Positions 34,445-44,774 are shown, numbered from the stretch's first letter. The stretch is DNA of 64,000 nt from JAAFHB01 sp963675995 (GCA_963675995.2 CAXXIY010000002.1:2108001-2172000), one strand, 5' to 3'. The notes: generated by a model from the sequence alone, not told the origin. Numbers and translations are program-made.

Positions 34445-34496
34445 CCCTATGCAATTTATTGCAGTTATTTTAGATTTAACTTGATTTGGAAAAGTT

Positions 34497-37169
34497 TTGA
34501 GCAAGTTGCGATTCTTATCTTTTTTTGGAGTATTCCTCTTCCTGGTGACCGGAGCTATTTTTGGGCAAAAGCCTAAAAATAGTGGAAAAGTTGGCACCGA
34601 AAATCAGAAGGCACTGAGACTGGAACGGCAAAACAAACGTTCTTCGTTTGTTCCCGATAGTATTCGTATCTCAAAAAAAGACTCAGCTGCTATTGATAGT
34701 ATTAAAACAGACGAAACTGCCGGCTTTGATGCAGAGGTCGAATATACTGCTGATGGTTATATTACCCTGGTCCAGAATAGTTCTGGCAATAAAATCTATA
34801 TGTATAAAAATGCTCAGGTGAAATACAAGGATATCGAACTGAAAGCAGATTATATCGAATTGAACAGGGACAGTAATTTAATCTACGCGATTGGAAAGCC
34901 CGATTCAGCGGGTGTTATTACCGGTAAACCGGTTTTTACACAAGGTGATCAGAAGTTTGAAGCCGATGAGGTGCGTTATAATTTCAAAACTAAAAAGGGA
35001 ATTGTTACTGGTGTCGTTACCGAACAGGAGGGGGGATTTGTTCACAGCGGAAGAACAAAATTGATCAACGATTCAACCTATTGTCTGCGAAATGGCAAAT
35101 ACACCACTTGTAATGCTGAACATCCCCATTTTTGGCTTGAGATGACCAAAGCAAAGGTGTTGTCAAACAAAAAGATTGTCACCGGACCTGCCTATTTGGT
35201 GATTGAGGATCTTCCACTCTATTTTGTTTTTATCCCGTTTGGATTTTTCCCAAATTCGCCCAAATACTCGTCTGGTTTTTTGATGCCATCGTATGGTGAT
35301 GAAATTAACAGAGGTTTTTTCTTGAGAGACTTAGGGTATTATTTTGCTGCAAACGATTATTTTGATGCTTCGCTGAAGGGCGATCTTTATTCAAAAGGTT
35401 CAAAAGGGATTAAACTTCACACCAATTATCGGTTGCGTTACAAATTTAGTGGAGCTTTTGATCTGAAGTATTATAAAAATGTTTACGGGGATAAAGGGTT
35501 ACCCGATTATAAAACGCAAAATGATTTTGCAATAACCTGGAGCCATTCGATGGATTCCAAATCGAGTCCAAGCCAGACATTTAGCGCCAGCGTAAACTTT
35601 TCGACAAGTTCCTTCGATCAGAATAACGCCTATACTACCGAGAATTATCTTACAAATACCAAACAATCAAGTATTTCCTATTCAAAACGTTGGGAGAATT
35701 CACCTTTTACCCTTTCCGGAAATATGCGTCACTCACAAAACAGCAGGGATACAACGATAAGCCTTACACTTCCGCAGGTAACTTTTAATATGTCGAGGAT
35801 TTATCCTTTTAAATTGAAAAGCAGGGCAGGGAAGGAGAGATGGTATGAGAAAATTGGTGTAAGCTATTCGATGGATATGCAGAATACTATCGATACCAAA
35901 GAGAGCAAATTGATGAGTTCCTCACTTCTCAAAGACTGGAAGAATGGTATCAAACATACAATTCCGGTAAGTACCTCATTTAAAGCATTGAAATATATTA
36001 CCGTTAGTCCTTCATTTAATTACAGTGAGAGATGGTACACACAGTCCATTAGAAAGAAATATAACGAAACAACGCATCTGATTGTGACTTCGGATACGTT
36101 ATCCGGGTTTACCCGCGATTTCGACTACTCAGTCAGTATTGGGGCTTCAACAAAGATTTATGGAAATTTTATCCCTTTAAATCCTAAATCGAGAATTAAG
36201 GGAATCAGACACTTAATGACACCAAGTATCAGTTTTAATCTTAGACCCGATTTTAGTAATCCTTCCTACGGAATGTACGAAAATATCGAGTATTTCGATG
36301 AAAAGGGGACACCAGTAAGTTACCGGTATCCTTATCATGAAGGTGCGGTCTACGGAACTGCCGGTGCAGGCCGGTCGGGTTCAATCGGATTTAATCTTAA
36401 TAATACCCTTGAGATGAAGAAATTAAATGTCAGGGATACCACCTCAAAGGAAGCATATACTAAGATTAAGCTGCTTGACCAGTTGTCGATTAGCGGATCT
36501 TACAACCTGGCAGCTGATTCGCTAAATCTTTCGAATATCAATATTGCAGCACGTACAAAAGTGGCAGGTGTTGATCTTAACTTTGGCGCAATTCTGGATC
36601 CCTATTCAATGCAGGATGGTCATCTCATCAATCAGTTCGAATTTTCAAATTCGGGTAAGCTGGCACGATTAACCAGTGCCAATATGTCTTTTGGACTATC
36701 CTTCAAATCCAAACAAGGGAAAGAGAAGGAAAAGGAGGAAGCAAAACTGACTCCTGAACAAAAAAATGAACTTGAACAGGTAAAACTACGGCAAAAGTCA
36801 GGCGATATTCCCGAATATGCCGATTTTAGTGTTCCATGGGACCTATCTTTTAATTATAGCTTCAGATATAACAGACCTGATCCGGAAAAATCTTCAACTG
36901 TTACCCAAACTGTTGACTTCAGTGGCAATGTAAGCATGACCAAACAGTGGAAAGTAGGGTTCTCCTCCGGACTTGATGTTCAAAAGCTTCAGTTCACTTT
37001 TACACAATTCAACATTTTCAGGGATTTACATTGTATGCAGATGTCGTTGAATCTTATTCCATTCGGATATCGCCAGAGTTACAGCTTTACAATCAGGGCT
37101 ACATCTTCATTATTGCAAGACCTGAAATTAAGCAAACGGCAGAGTTATCAGGATAATATTACCTATTAA
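34497..37169 (+). CDS. LptD-like outer-membrane LPS assembly protein (OstA domain)
   Basis: An 890-residue exported protein. The frame opens with TTG at 34497 (an in-frame TGA lies five codons earlier), and the signal peptide ends near VTGAIFGQ. Residues about 80-220 form an OstA/LptA-like jellyroll repeat (VQNSSGNKIYMYKNAQVKYK, ELKADYIELN, EADEVRYNFKTKKGIVTG). The rest is beta-strand rich with aromatic girdles and looks like a large beta barrel (SSGFLMPSYGDEINRGFFLR, RHLMTPSISFNLRPDF). Together this is the LptD architecture, inserting lipopolysaccharide in the outer leaflet. Bacteroidota LptD-like proteins are divergent, so this paralogue could handle another lipid. It is alone in its direction, divergent from an amidase. 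Confidence 0.82.
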   Translation: MSKLRFLSFFGVFLFLVTGAIFGQKPKNSGKVGTENQKALRLERQNKRSSFVPDSIRISKKDSAAIDSIKTDETAGFDAEVEYTADGYITLVQNSSGNKIYMYKNAQVKYKDIELKADYIELNRDSNLIYAIGKPDSAGVITGKPVFTQGDQKFEADEVRYNFKTKKGIVTGVVTEQEGGFVHSGRTKLINDSTYCLRNGKYTTCNAEHPHFWLEMTKAKVLSNKKIVTGPAYLVIEDLPLYFVFIPFGFFPNSPKYSSGFLMPSYGDEINRGFFLRDLGYYFAANDYFDASLKGDLYSKGSKGIKLHTNYRLRYKFSGAFDLKYYKNVYGDKGLPDYKTQNDFAITWSHSMDSKSSPSQTFSASVNFSTSSFDQNNAYTTENYLTNTKQSSISYSKRWENSPFTLSGNMRHSQNSRDTTISLTLPQVTFNMSRIYPFKLKSRAGKERWYEKIGVSYSMDMQNTIDTKESKLMSSSLLKDWKNGIKHTIPVSTSFKALKYITVSPSFNYSERWYTQSIRKKYNETTHLIVTSDTLSGFTRDFDYSVSIGASTKIYGNFIPLNPKSRIKGIRHLMTPSISFNLRPDFSNPSYGMYENIEYFDEKGTPVSYRYPYHEGAVYGTAGAGRSGSIGFNLNNTLEMKKLNVRDTTSKEAYTKIKLLDQLSISGSYNLAADSLNLSNINIAARTKVAGVDLNFGAILDPYSMQDGHLINQFEFSNSGKLARLTSANMSFGLSFKSKQGKEKEKEEAKLTPEQKNELEQVKLRQKSGDIPEYADFSVPWDLSFNYSFRYNRPDPEKSSTVTQTVDFSGNVSMTKQWKVGFSSGLDVQKLQFTFTQFNIFRDLHCMQMSLNLIPFGYRQSYSFTIRATSSLLQDLKLSKRQSYQDNITY

Positions 37170-37231
37170 GATCTGGAATTGGATAGACGAAGGGTGAGTA
37201 AATTACTGAAAAATAATTGGGATAAAGTAGG

Positions 37232-37771
37232 CTATAAAAAAAGTTCACACCACTCATTAAATCTTGCTACATTTTTTTCCCCAAATTTCTGAATTGATTT
37301 TCTAACCTCCGTTAGCGATTTCTCATGATTGAGATCTCCACTTTTGGAAAAAAATTTGTCGGCAAAACATACGATTTGTTCTTCAACAGACACAGGTACA
37401 AAGTCGCGCAAAGGCAACGGAAGTTTATGGTTAATAATCTCTTCGGTGGTAATCCCAACTCCAGTATGCCGTTCACAAACCAACCCATGATCCGGATACC
37501 CTTCTGAAACAAGTATTTCACAACCTAAATAGCCATGACAGAGGTAGGGAAATTCGCCAAAACAAAACAGTTTGGGTGCATTTGTCCTCACAATTCCGAT
37601 GTCGTGTAACATAGCTGCCTCTTCGATAAAAGCAAGATCAGGTAGTAACTCTTTGTGGTTTTGAGCGATTATCAAAGCCTTTTCAGTGACCAGACTGCTA
37701 TGGCTCACTAAGATTTGGTAAGCTTTTGATCTTGGTTTATAATACTTTGCAATAATCTTTAATGGCTCCAT
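37232..37771 (-). CDS. HD-domain phosphohydrolase-like protein
   Basis: A 179-residue cytoplasmic HD-superfamily protein. SHSSLVTEKALIIA provides the first His, AAMLHDIGIVRTNAP the HD pair, then CERHTGVGITTEEI and CFADKFFSKSG with the distal Asp. The length and motif HTGVGIT match small HD proteins of the TIGR00295 type, whose substrate is not known. It converges on the LptD-like gene with a 62-bp gap. A nucleotide phosphohydrolase activity is possible but unproven. Confidence 0.82.
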   Translation of the reverse strand: MEPLKIIAKYYKPRSKAYQILVSHSSLVTEKALIIAQNHKELLPDLAFIEEAAMLHDIGIVRTNAPKLFCFGEFPYLCHGYLGCEILVSEGYPDHGLVCERHTGVGITTEEIINHKLPLPLRDFVPVSVEEQIVCFADKFFSKSGDLNHEKSLTEVRKSIQKFGEKNVARFNEWCELFL

Positions 37772-37933
37772 ATCTTAATATTTTGAAGTAAAAATAGTAT
37801 TTTTACAGACTTGATTGACAACGCATCCGGTTTGAGTATTGAAAAACAACAATTGTTTAATATTTTAACCGATAATATATCTACAAATGGCTCATTAAAG
37901 CTAATTTTAACCCAAATTTTGTAACAAAGGATA

Positions 37934-40480
37934 ATGAGTCAAATAATTGAATCTACCCCTCGTGTTTTTCGCAAAGGTGTGGAATGTCTTAAAAAAGGAA
38001 AAGAAGAAAAAGGGGTAAAACGAATTGCCCTATCGCTAAAAGATGGTTTTAAACCTGCCATGTTATTTCTTGATTTATTTCGTAATGAAATAGATATAAA
38101 TCAAGCAATTACCTCTTTTGAGGCGTTAATGGGGGGAGGTTTTGCAGGAGCATCACTTGCAATTGGGAGGAAGTATTACCTTGGCGAAAATCGTCCTCTT
38201 TCAGCTGAAGAGTCAGTAAAATGGTTTTTGGAGTCGGCCCGTGAAGGTGGTGTCGAGGCTTGTAATTATATTGGCGAGATGCGTGAAAAAGGGAATGGGC
38301 TTCCTGTTGATCTGAATAAAGCCTGGGAATGGTATGAGCGCGGCGCACAGCGGGGGGATATTATCGCAAAATTCAACTATGGTCGTCTGTTGGCTACGGG
38401 TGATGGTGGCTATAAAGACCTGAATGAAGCAGTTGATAACTGGTATGAATCGGCTAAAGGTGGTTATCCGCCTGCTATGTTTAAGGTTGGAGAGATCTTT
38501 GAACAGGGTCTAACCGTTCCTGTGAAGCTGACCAAAGCATTTGACTGGTATTTGAAAGCCGCAAAAAACAATCATCTTCCTGCCTATGAAAAGGTGGGGC
38601 TGTTTCTGTTTGAAGGAAAGGGGACCGAGAAGGATGCATCTGAGGCATTGGTCTGGTTTTCGAAGGTGCAGGGAGTTGTATCGGACGAAGTTGCGCTCGT
38701 CCTTGGCAAAATGTACTTCAGGGGGCATGGAACGGAAAAGGACAATGATAAAGCAAAAGAATATCTTCAACAGGCTGCCCAGGCCGATTATGTTGAAGCA
38801 ATCTTTCTGATGGGTAGACTTTTGGATGAGATTGGCGACCCTGAAGCGTACGATTGGTATCATCGTGCCGCGGATAAAGGGAGTGCTGATGCTCAGGATG
38901 CGATTGCAGGATATTACCTCAAAAAATCGGATGAAGAGGGAGTCGATTGGCTGAAGAAAGCTGCAGCTAACGGTAATCCGGAGGCAATGTACCGGTTGGC
39001 ACAAAAATATGAGATTGGTGAAGAGGTAGAGTCTAATCATAAAACGTCGGTTGATTACTATAAAAAAGCAGCTGATAAGGGAATAATCGAAGCGCAATAC
39101 AAATATGCAAGTTTGCTCTTGGCTGGTGAGATAACCAACAAGGACAACCAGTCTGCTGCCGATTATTTTAATCGTGCTGCAGAGGCAGGTCATCCAAGGG
39201 CAGCCTATATGATTGGAATTATCCATGAAAAAAGCCTGAGCTACTGGTCAGAAAAGGAAAAAGCATTTGATTGGTTTTTTAAAGCAGCTGAGATGGGAGT
39301 TCCAGGTGCGATGTTCCGGGTGGGTGTTTATTACGAAAATGGCATTACAAAACCTCAAAATACCGATGAGGCTTTCAAATGGTACCAGAAAGCCGCAAAT
39401 GCTGGATATCCCAAAGCGGTATTTAATCTGGGAGTGATGTACGAATCGGGGCATGGAATCAGTCAGAACATGCGGATGGCGGTGCACCAGTACGAGTTAG
39501 CTGCAGCGCTTGGTGTTGCCGAAGCAATGAATAATCTTGGGAATGCCTACCATCAGGGGAAAGGGATCGACGCTAACGCCTCTGAAGCGGTAAAATGGTA
39601 TACAAAGGCTGATGAAGCCGGCTTTTACCTGGGTACCTATAACCTTGGGGTAATGTATTACTTTGGCGATACCGGGGAGAAAGATTTTGTGAAAGCTTTT
39701 GAATGCTTCAAAAAGGCCTCAGATGCTGGCTACTCACAAGCGCAATACAACCTCGCGGGAATGTATTATTTCGGCGAAGGGACTGCAAAAGATCCGAATG
39801 AAGCTTTTAATTATTATTCAAAAGCAGCCGAAAACGGATTTGCCGATGCCTGGAAAAATTTGGGTGACATGTATTTAAATGGTGACGGTATTCAAAAAAA
39901 TATAGACAAAGCAATCGTTAGTTTCGAGAAAGCAGCTGATGCCGGCGACAATGAGGCAAAATATGAATTGGGTAGAATTTTATTTACAACTATTGGATAT
40001 CAGGATTTTACAAAAGCGCTTCTCCATCTTAAAAGTGCTGCTGAAAATAGTTATGTGCCTGCCTATAATCTTTTAGGTGTTCTGTACATCTCGAAGAAAT
40101 TTTCCGAACGCAATCCAAATACTGCCTGGGATTGGTTTGAAAAAGGGGCCATAGAAGGGGGTACGGCAGCAAAGCTGAACAAGGCGACCTTTTTGAAGAG
40201 GGGTGAAAATGGTGTTGTTGATTATCAGAAGGGGTATGAAATCCTTGAATCGATTATTCAGAACAGTGAGAGCGAGATTGGATTTTATCTTTTAGCGCTC
40301 TTGATTTTATCAGGAGAATGCCTGGTCAAAGATCAGGCAATTGCGCGAAAATATTTGGAACTGTCAGCTCAGAAAGGGTATCAACCTGCGGCCAAATTAT
40401 TGGATAATAATGATTTATTTACAGGACCGGCAGTATTGAACTTTTGGGAGGATTATATTTTGGAGGATGAGGAGGAATAA
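37934..40480 (+). CDS. Large Sel1-like repeat (TPR-like) protein
   Basis: An 848-residue protein made almost wholly of Sel1-like repeats from about residue 75 to 830, roughly twenty units of 36 residues. Typical units are AFKWYQKAANAGYPKAVFNLG and AFNYYSKAAENGFADAWKNLG, with the A-x-G-x-x-x-A-x-x-x-L-G spacing. There is no signal peptide or membrane segment, so it appears cytoplasmic, unlike many secreted Sel1 proteins. Such alpha-solenoids are protein-binding scaffolds. The last residues (NFWEDYILEDEEE) are strongly acidic. A single small gene follows 28 bp downstream. The partner and pathway are unknown. Confidence 0.9.
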   Translation: MSQIIESTPRVFRKGVECLKKGKEEKGVKRIALSLKDGFKPAMLFLDLFRNEIDINQAITSFEALMGGGFAGASLAIGRKYYLGENRPLSAEESVKWFLESAREGGVEACNYIGEMREKGNGLPVDLNKAWEWYERGAQRGDIIAKFNYGRLLATGDGGYKDLNEAVDNWYESAKGGYPPAMFKVGEIFEQGLTVPVKLTKAFDWYLKAAKNNHLPAYEKVGLFLFEGKGTEKDASEALVWFSKVQGVVSDEVALVLGKMYFRGHGTEKDNDKAKEYLQQAAQADYVEAIFLMGRLLDEIGDPEAYDWYHRAADKGSADAQDAIAGYYLKKSDEEGVDWLKKAAANGNPEAMYRLAQKYEIGEEVESNHKTSVDYYKKAADKGIIEAQYKYASLLLAGEITNKDNQSAADYFNRAAEAGHPRAAYMIGIIHEKSLSYWSEKEKAFDWFFKAAEMGVPGAMFRVGVYYENGITKPQNTDEAFKWYQKAANAGYPKAVFNLGVMYESGHGISQNMRMAVHQYELAAALGVAEAMNNLGNAYHQGKGIDANASEAVKWYTKADEAGFYLGTYNLGVMYYFGDTGEKDFVKAFECFKKASDAGYSQAQYNLAGMYYFGEGTAKDPNEAFNYYSKAAENGFADAWKNLGDMYLNGDGIQKNIDKAIVSFEKAADAGDNEAKYELGRILFTTIGYQDFTKALLHLKSAAENSYVPAYNLLGVLYISKKFSERNPNTAWDWFEKGAIEGGTAAKLNKATFLKRGENGVVDYQKGYEILESIIQNSESEIGFYLLALLILSGECLVKDQAIARKYLELSAQKGYQPAAKLLDNNDLFTGPAVLNFWEDYILEDEEE

Positions 40481-40508
40481 ATTTTAAATCTTTATAAATG
40501 AAGCTATT

Positions 40509-40895
40509 ATGAAAATAAAATCAAGTTTTGTATTCTTACTCCTATTGTCGGTATTTATGATTTCGGCAAAAGTGCAAGCGGCCAACCCTGGTAAAGTCTT
40601 GCGCCATGTTGTGATGTTTAAGTTTTCGGAAAGCGCCACACCCGCCAATATTCATCTGATTGAGGCTGCCTTTGTTGCACTTCCGCAGAAAATCAAGGAA
40701 GTCAAAAGCCTGGAATGGGGAACTAATTGCAGTCCCGAAAAAATGAATCAAGGTCTTACCCATTGTTTTATTCTGACTTTTGCTTCAGATAAAGACCGCG
40801 ATGCATACCTTGTTCATCCTGCGCACAAAGCTTTTGGAAAAAGTCTTGGAACCGATGTCGAGAAAGTTACAGTAGTTGATTTTTGGGTCAAATAA
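40509..40895 (+). CDS. Secreted Dabb-domain protein
   Basis: A 128-residue protein with a signal peptide (IKSSFVFLLLLSVFMISAKVQA) and one Dabb (stress-responsive alpha/beta barrel) domain: VLRHVVMFKFSESATPANI at the start, LPQKIKEVKSLEWGTN in the middle, and HCFILTFASDKDRDAYLVHPAHKAF with the conserved histidines, ending VTVVDFWVK. These small dimeric ferredoxin-like proteins have varied or unknown roles. Export is less usual than the cytoplasmic form. The gene follows the Sel1-repeat gene by 28 bp and is followed by a strong hairpin. Confidence 0.88.
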   Translation: MKIKSSFVFLLLLSVFMISAKVQAANPGKVLRHVVMFKFSESATPANIHLIEAAFVALPQKIKEVKSLEWGTNCSPEKMNQGLTHCFILTFASDKDRDAYLVHPAHKAFGKSLGTDVEKVTVVDFWVK

Positions 40896-40916
40896 GATTT
40901 AGCCGGTTGAGAATAA

Positions 40917-40964
40917 AACAAATACCCCTCAGAATGTTTACCAACATTCTGAGGGGTATTTGTT
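40917..40964. terminator. 22-bp perfect hairpin between convergent genes
   Basis: The left arm 40917-40938 and the right arm 40943-40964 are exact reverse complements over 22 bases, with a TACC loop. The core contains CCCCTCAGAATGTT and its complement. It sits between the end of the Dabb gene (40895) and the end of purL (40978). A/T-rich ends give a U-rich 3' arm in both directions, so it should terminate transcription both ways. Confidence 0.85.
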
Positions 40965-40977
40965 AATATTATGCCAA

Positions 40978-43900
40978 CTATCTTTTTCTTTTTATCCATT
41001 TAAGTGCGTTTACAAACGCTTCGATCCATGGAGTTACCTCGTCAGATTCTCTTTCTGCCGGATAATTAGGCCATTGCCAGGGATATATCGCCCTTTCAAT
41101 ATGTGGCATCATTGCAAGATGACGCCCATCCTCCGAGCAGATCGCTGCCGTATCGAAATCCGATCCATTTGGATTACCAGGATAGTTACCATAGGTGAAT
41201 TTCACAGGAATCTGATAATTTGCCTCCGCAAAAGGCATAACAAATTTACCTTCACCATGAGCCACCCAAACTCCCAGACTTTTTCCGGAAAGGGATTTAA
41301 ACATCACAGACTCATTTTCGAGGACATCTACACTAACAAAACAGGACTCAAATTTATGAGAATCGTTGTGGGCCATTTTTACACTTTCCTTATGACCCGG
41401 ATTAACGAGATCAAGTTCAACCATCAACTGACACCCATTGCATATTCCAAGACTGAGTGTATCGGTTCTTTTATAGAAATTATCGAGTGCGGTTTTAGCT
41501 TTTTCGTTGCATCTGAATGCACCAGCCCACCCTTTTGCTGAACCAAGGACATCCGAATTGGAGAACCCCCCTACAAAAACGATCAGGTTTAACTCTTCAA
41601 GTGTCTCGCGACCGCTGATCAGGTCGGTCATATGAACGTCTTTTACATCAAATCCGGCAAGGTACATGCTCCACGCCATCTCTCGATCACCATTACTCCC
41701 CTTTTCACGGATAATGGCTGCTTTAATTCCAGTTGATTGCCGACGTTTTGGATCGATTCCCAAATCAGTGAATTTTCCTGAGAAATTACCAAAATTGAAT
41801 TTCAGTTCATTTTTCCTAAAATTTTTGAATCGTTCCAAAGCAAGTTTTTCTCCACTTTGACGGCGGTCTAAAAGATAGGATGGTTTGAACCATTTATCAC
41901 GAAGGGCATCAATATCGAAATGAAATATATCCGTCCCGTTGATGACCGTCATTCCACGATTGTTGGTCGGATTTCCAATTTTTACAAACGCTATTTTGTT
42001 GGTATTTAATCTGTTTTCAAATTCTATGAAATCTTTTGGCTGAATGACAATCCCGGGATTTTCACTGAAAAGCACTTTCACATTGTCGGTTTCATTTAAT
42101 CCTGTCAGGTTCACTTCAATTCCACCTTCATTCTGGGCAAAACACATCTCCAAAAGTGTCGTGAGAATACCCCCGGAAGAGATGTCATGACCCGAAAGAA
42201 TCAATTGATTTTCAATTAATTCCTGAATTGTATTAAAAGAATTGACAAAATATTCAGCATCAGCAACTGTTGGAGTATTTTCACCCAACTGGCTCAATGT
42301 TTGTGCGAATGAGCTTCCCCCCAAAGATTTGGGTGATTTTGAAAAATCAATATAATAGATTGGTTTTGACGAATCAACAATAAGTACCGGTTCAACTACT
42401 TTGCGGATATCCGAAACTTCTCCCGAAGCCGAGATAATCACCGTTCCTGGTGCATAGACCACATCATTCTTATATTTCTGGGTCATCGAAAGGGAGTCCT
42501 TCCCGGTAGGAATATTAACCCCTAAAGCACATGCAAAGGTAGAAGCTGCTTCGACACCGGAATAGAGGCGGAAATTCTCACCCTGATTTTTTGCAGGCCA
42601 CATCCAGTTGGCCGACAAGGAGATACCTTTAATCCCGTGGGTAAGCGGGGCCCAAATGATATTGGTCAATGACTCGGCAATTGAAAGGACCGAACCGTTA
42701 GCAGCGTCAATCAAACCTGCAACAGGTGCATGTCCAAGTGAGGTCGCAATACCTTTAATTCCTTGATAATCAATTGCTACAACACCAAGGTTATTCAACG
42801 GAAGCTGTAATTTCCCGGCGCATTGTTGTTTGGCAATTTTTCCTGTTACCGAACGGTCAACTTTATTGGTGAGCCAGTCTTTGCAACCCACTGATTCGAG
42901 TTGTAAAACTTGTTCAATGTATTTGTTTATTTGCGATTGCTCGTATTTAATCGGCGAAAAGTTGGCTACTTTTGATTCATCCTCCAGAACTGTTTTGGGT
43001 GGTTTCCCAAACATATAAGCGAGTTTCCAGTTGATTGGTTTTTCATTGGTTTCACGGTTGATAAAGGTGAATTTGTGGTTGCCGGTTGTTTCGCCAATCA
43101 CATAGATGGGGGAGCGTTCCCGTTCGGCTATCCGGGTAATCAGTTCAATATTTTCTTTTCCGGTCACAAATCCCATCCGTTCCTGTGACTCATTTCCTAC
43201 AATCTCTTTAGCAGAAAGGGTAGGGTCACCTACTGGTAACTGATCGATATAAATCTCTCCACCAGTCTCTTCCACAAGTTCAGACAGGCAATTTAGATGA
43301 CCTCCTGCGCCATGGTCATGAATCGAAATAATGGGATTATTACCCGATTCTGCAAGTGCCCTTATGGTATTGTAAGCCCTTTTTTGCATCTCCGGATTTG
43401 CCCGTTGGACAGCATTTAATTCAATATGACTCTCAAATTCACCAGTATCTACTGATGAAACGGCACCGCCACCCATCCCTATCCGATAATTGTCGCCACC
43501 CAGTAAGACAACCTTATTGCCTATTCCGGGAACACTTTTCAGACAATCTTCCTCGCGGGCATAACCTATTCCTCCCGCCTGCATAATTACTTTATCGTAG
43601 CCGAATTTTTTCTGATTCTCGAAATGCTCGAAGGTAAGAACCGAGCCATTGATAAGTGGCTGACCAAATTTATTTCCAAAATCGGACGCACCGTTTGAGG
43701 CCTTTATTAAAATCTCTTCAGGTGTCTGATACAACCAGGGACGCGGTTTTGTTGCCTCTTCCCATGACCGACCCTCTTCATCATTTCTAGAATAGGCGGT
43801 CATATAAACTGCTGTTCCTGCGATTGGGAACGACCCCTTTCCTCCGGCCATCCTGTCACGGATTTCACCACCAGTTCCTGTTGCCGCTCCATTAAAGGGT

Positions 43901-44664
43901 TCAACTGTTGTCGGAAAATTATGAGTCTCAGCTTTAAGTGAAAGCACAGTAGGAATATCTGTCACCTGAAAAAAATCGGGTTTATCCTGAGTTATTGGTG
44001 CAAATTGCTCTGAGTCAGGACCTTTGCTGAAAGAGCAATTATCTTTGTAAGCTGATATAATGGTGTTTGGATTAGTCTGTGTGGTCTTCTTGATCAACTG
44101 AAACAGGGTTGAAGGTTTCTCAATGCCATCAATTATGAAATTTCCGTTAAATATTTTGTGACGACAATGTTCCGAATTGACCTGTGAAAATCCAAATACC
44201 TCACTATCAGTTAGTTTTCGATTTAAATTCTGAGAGACCTCATTTAAATAGGTGATCTCGTCCTCACTTAATGCCAGCCCTTCACGACTGCTGTAGGCTG
44301 CAATATCATCAATGGAAAGAATGGGTTCAGGCAAATGATTGATCACAAAAATTTGTTGATTAAGCCCTTTGTAAACCACCTGGAGCATGGGGTCAAACCT
44401 GGGATGTTCCGACTCAACCAGAAAGAACTCCTCGATTCTGACAATTCCACGAATGCCCATATTCTGTGTTATTTCGACCGCATTTGTGCTCCACGGTGTA
44501 ATCATCTCTTTTCGTGGCCCTACATAAATTTCGGGAACTGAGTCACCGGCAATAAGGCTAGCTTCATCAAACAGCCAGACCAATTTTTCGATATCGGAAA
44601 CAGACAACTCTTGTTGAGTATCTACTGCTATAAGATTGGATTTTCCTTTAAAAAAGAGGATCAT
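40978..44664 (-). CDS. purL: Phosphoribosylformylglycinamidine synthase (single-chain)
   Basis: A 1228-residue large-type PurL (FGAM synthase), which turns FGAR, glutamine and ATP into FGAM in purine synthesis. The N-terminal PurS-like domain is followed by LNRKLTDSEVFGFSQVNSEH and the ATP-binding core (AETHNFPTTVEPFNGAATG, GGEIRDRMAGGKGS, NGASDFGNKFGQPLI). A second AIRS-like half follows (SANWMWPAK, GKDSLSMTQK). The C-terminal glutaminase has Cys in SLGICNGCQLM and His/Glu in MMPHIERAI. The family is about 1200-1300 residues, so it is complete. No other pur gene is adjacent. ATG start at 44664. Confidence 0.97.
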   Translation of the reverse strand: MILFFKGKSNLIAVDTQQELSVSDIEKLVWLFDEASLIAGDSVPEIYVGPRKEMITPWSTNAVEITQNMGIRGIVRIEEFFLVESEHPRFDPMLQVVYKGLNQQIFVINHLPEPILSIDDIAAYSSREGLALSEDEITYLNEVSQNLNRKLTDSEVFGFSQVNSEHCRHKIFNGNFIIDGIEKPSTLFQLIKKTTQTNPNTIISAYKDNCSFSKGPDSEQFAPITQDKPDFFQVTDIPTVLSLKAETHNFPTTVEPFNGAATGTGGEIRDRMAGGKGSFPIAGTAVYMTAYSRNDEEGRSWEEATKPRPWLYQTPEEILIKASNGASDFGNKFGQPLINGSVLTFEHFENQKKFGYDKVIMQAGGIGYAREEDCLKSVPGIGNKVVLLGGDNYRIGMGGGAVSSVDTGEFESHIELNAVQRANPEMQKRAYNTIRALAESGNNPIISIHDHGAGGHLNCLSELVEETGGEIYIDQLPVGDPTLSAKEIVGNESQERMGFVTGKENIELITRIAERERSPIYVIGETTGNHKFTFINRETNEKPINWKLAYMFGKPPKTVLEDESKVANFSPIKYEQSQINKYIEQVLQLESVGCKDWLTNKVDRSVTGKIAKQQCAGKLQLPLNNLGVVAIDYQGIKGIATSLGHAPVAGLIDAANGSVLSIAESLTNIIWAPLTHGIKGISLSANWMWPAKNQGENFRLYSGVEAASTFACALGVNIPTGKDSLSMTQKYKNDVVYAPGTVIISASGEVSDIRKVVEPVLIVDSSKPIYYIDFSKSPKSLGGSSFAQTLSQLGENTPTVADAEYFVNSFNTIQELIENQLILSGHDISSGGILTTLLEMCFAQNEGGIEVNLTGLNETDNVKVLFSENPGIVIQPKDFIEFENRLNTNKIAFVKIGNPTNNRGMTVINGTDIFHFDIDALRDKWFKPSYLLDRRQSGEKLALERFKNFRKNELKFNFGNFSGKFTDLGIDPKRRQSTGIKAAIIREKGSNGDREMAWSMYLAGFDVKDVHMTDLISGRETLEELNLIVFVGGFSNSDVLGSAKGWAGAFRCNEKAKTALDNFYKRTDTLSLGICNGCQLMVELDLVNPGHKESVKMAHNDSHKFESCFVSVDVLENESVMFKSLSGKSLGVWVAHGEGKFVMPFAEANYQIPVKFTYGNYPGNPNGSDFDTAAICSEDGRHLAMMPHIERAIYPWQWPNYPAERESDEVTPWIEAFVNALKWIKRKR

Positions 44665-44774
44665 GAAGGTGTGTTTTTATTGACCAGGGTCATGGTTATC
44701 ACTGAATGCAAAGGTAAAGAAAAATTGGGTCAGGAATTGTCCCTGTTTAGGTGCCAGGGCAATTCTTAATCCCA

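Noticed and set aside
38510..39226. 238-residue minus-strand open frame inside the Sel1-repeat gene
   Set aside because: Antisense of repeated coding sequence; repetitive codon use keeps the opposite frame open.
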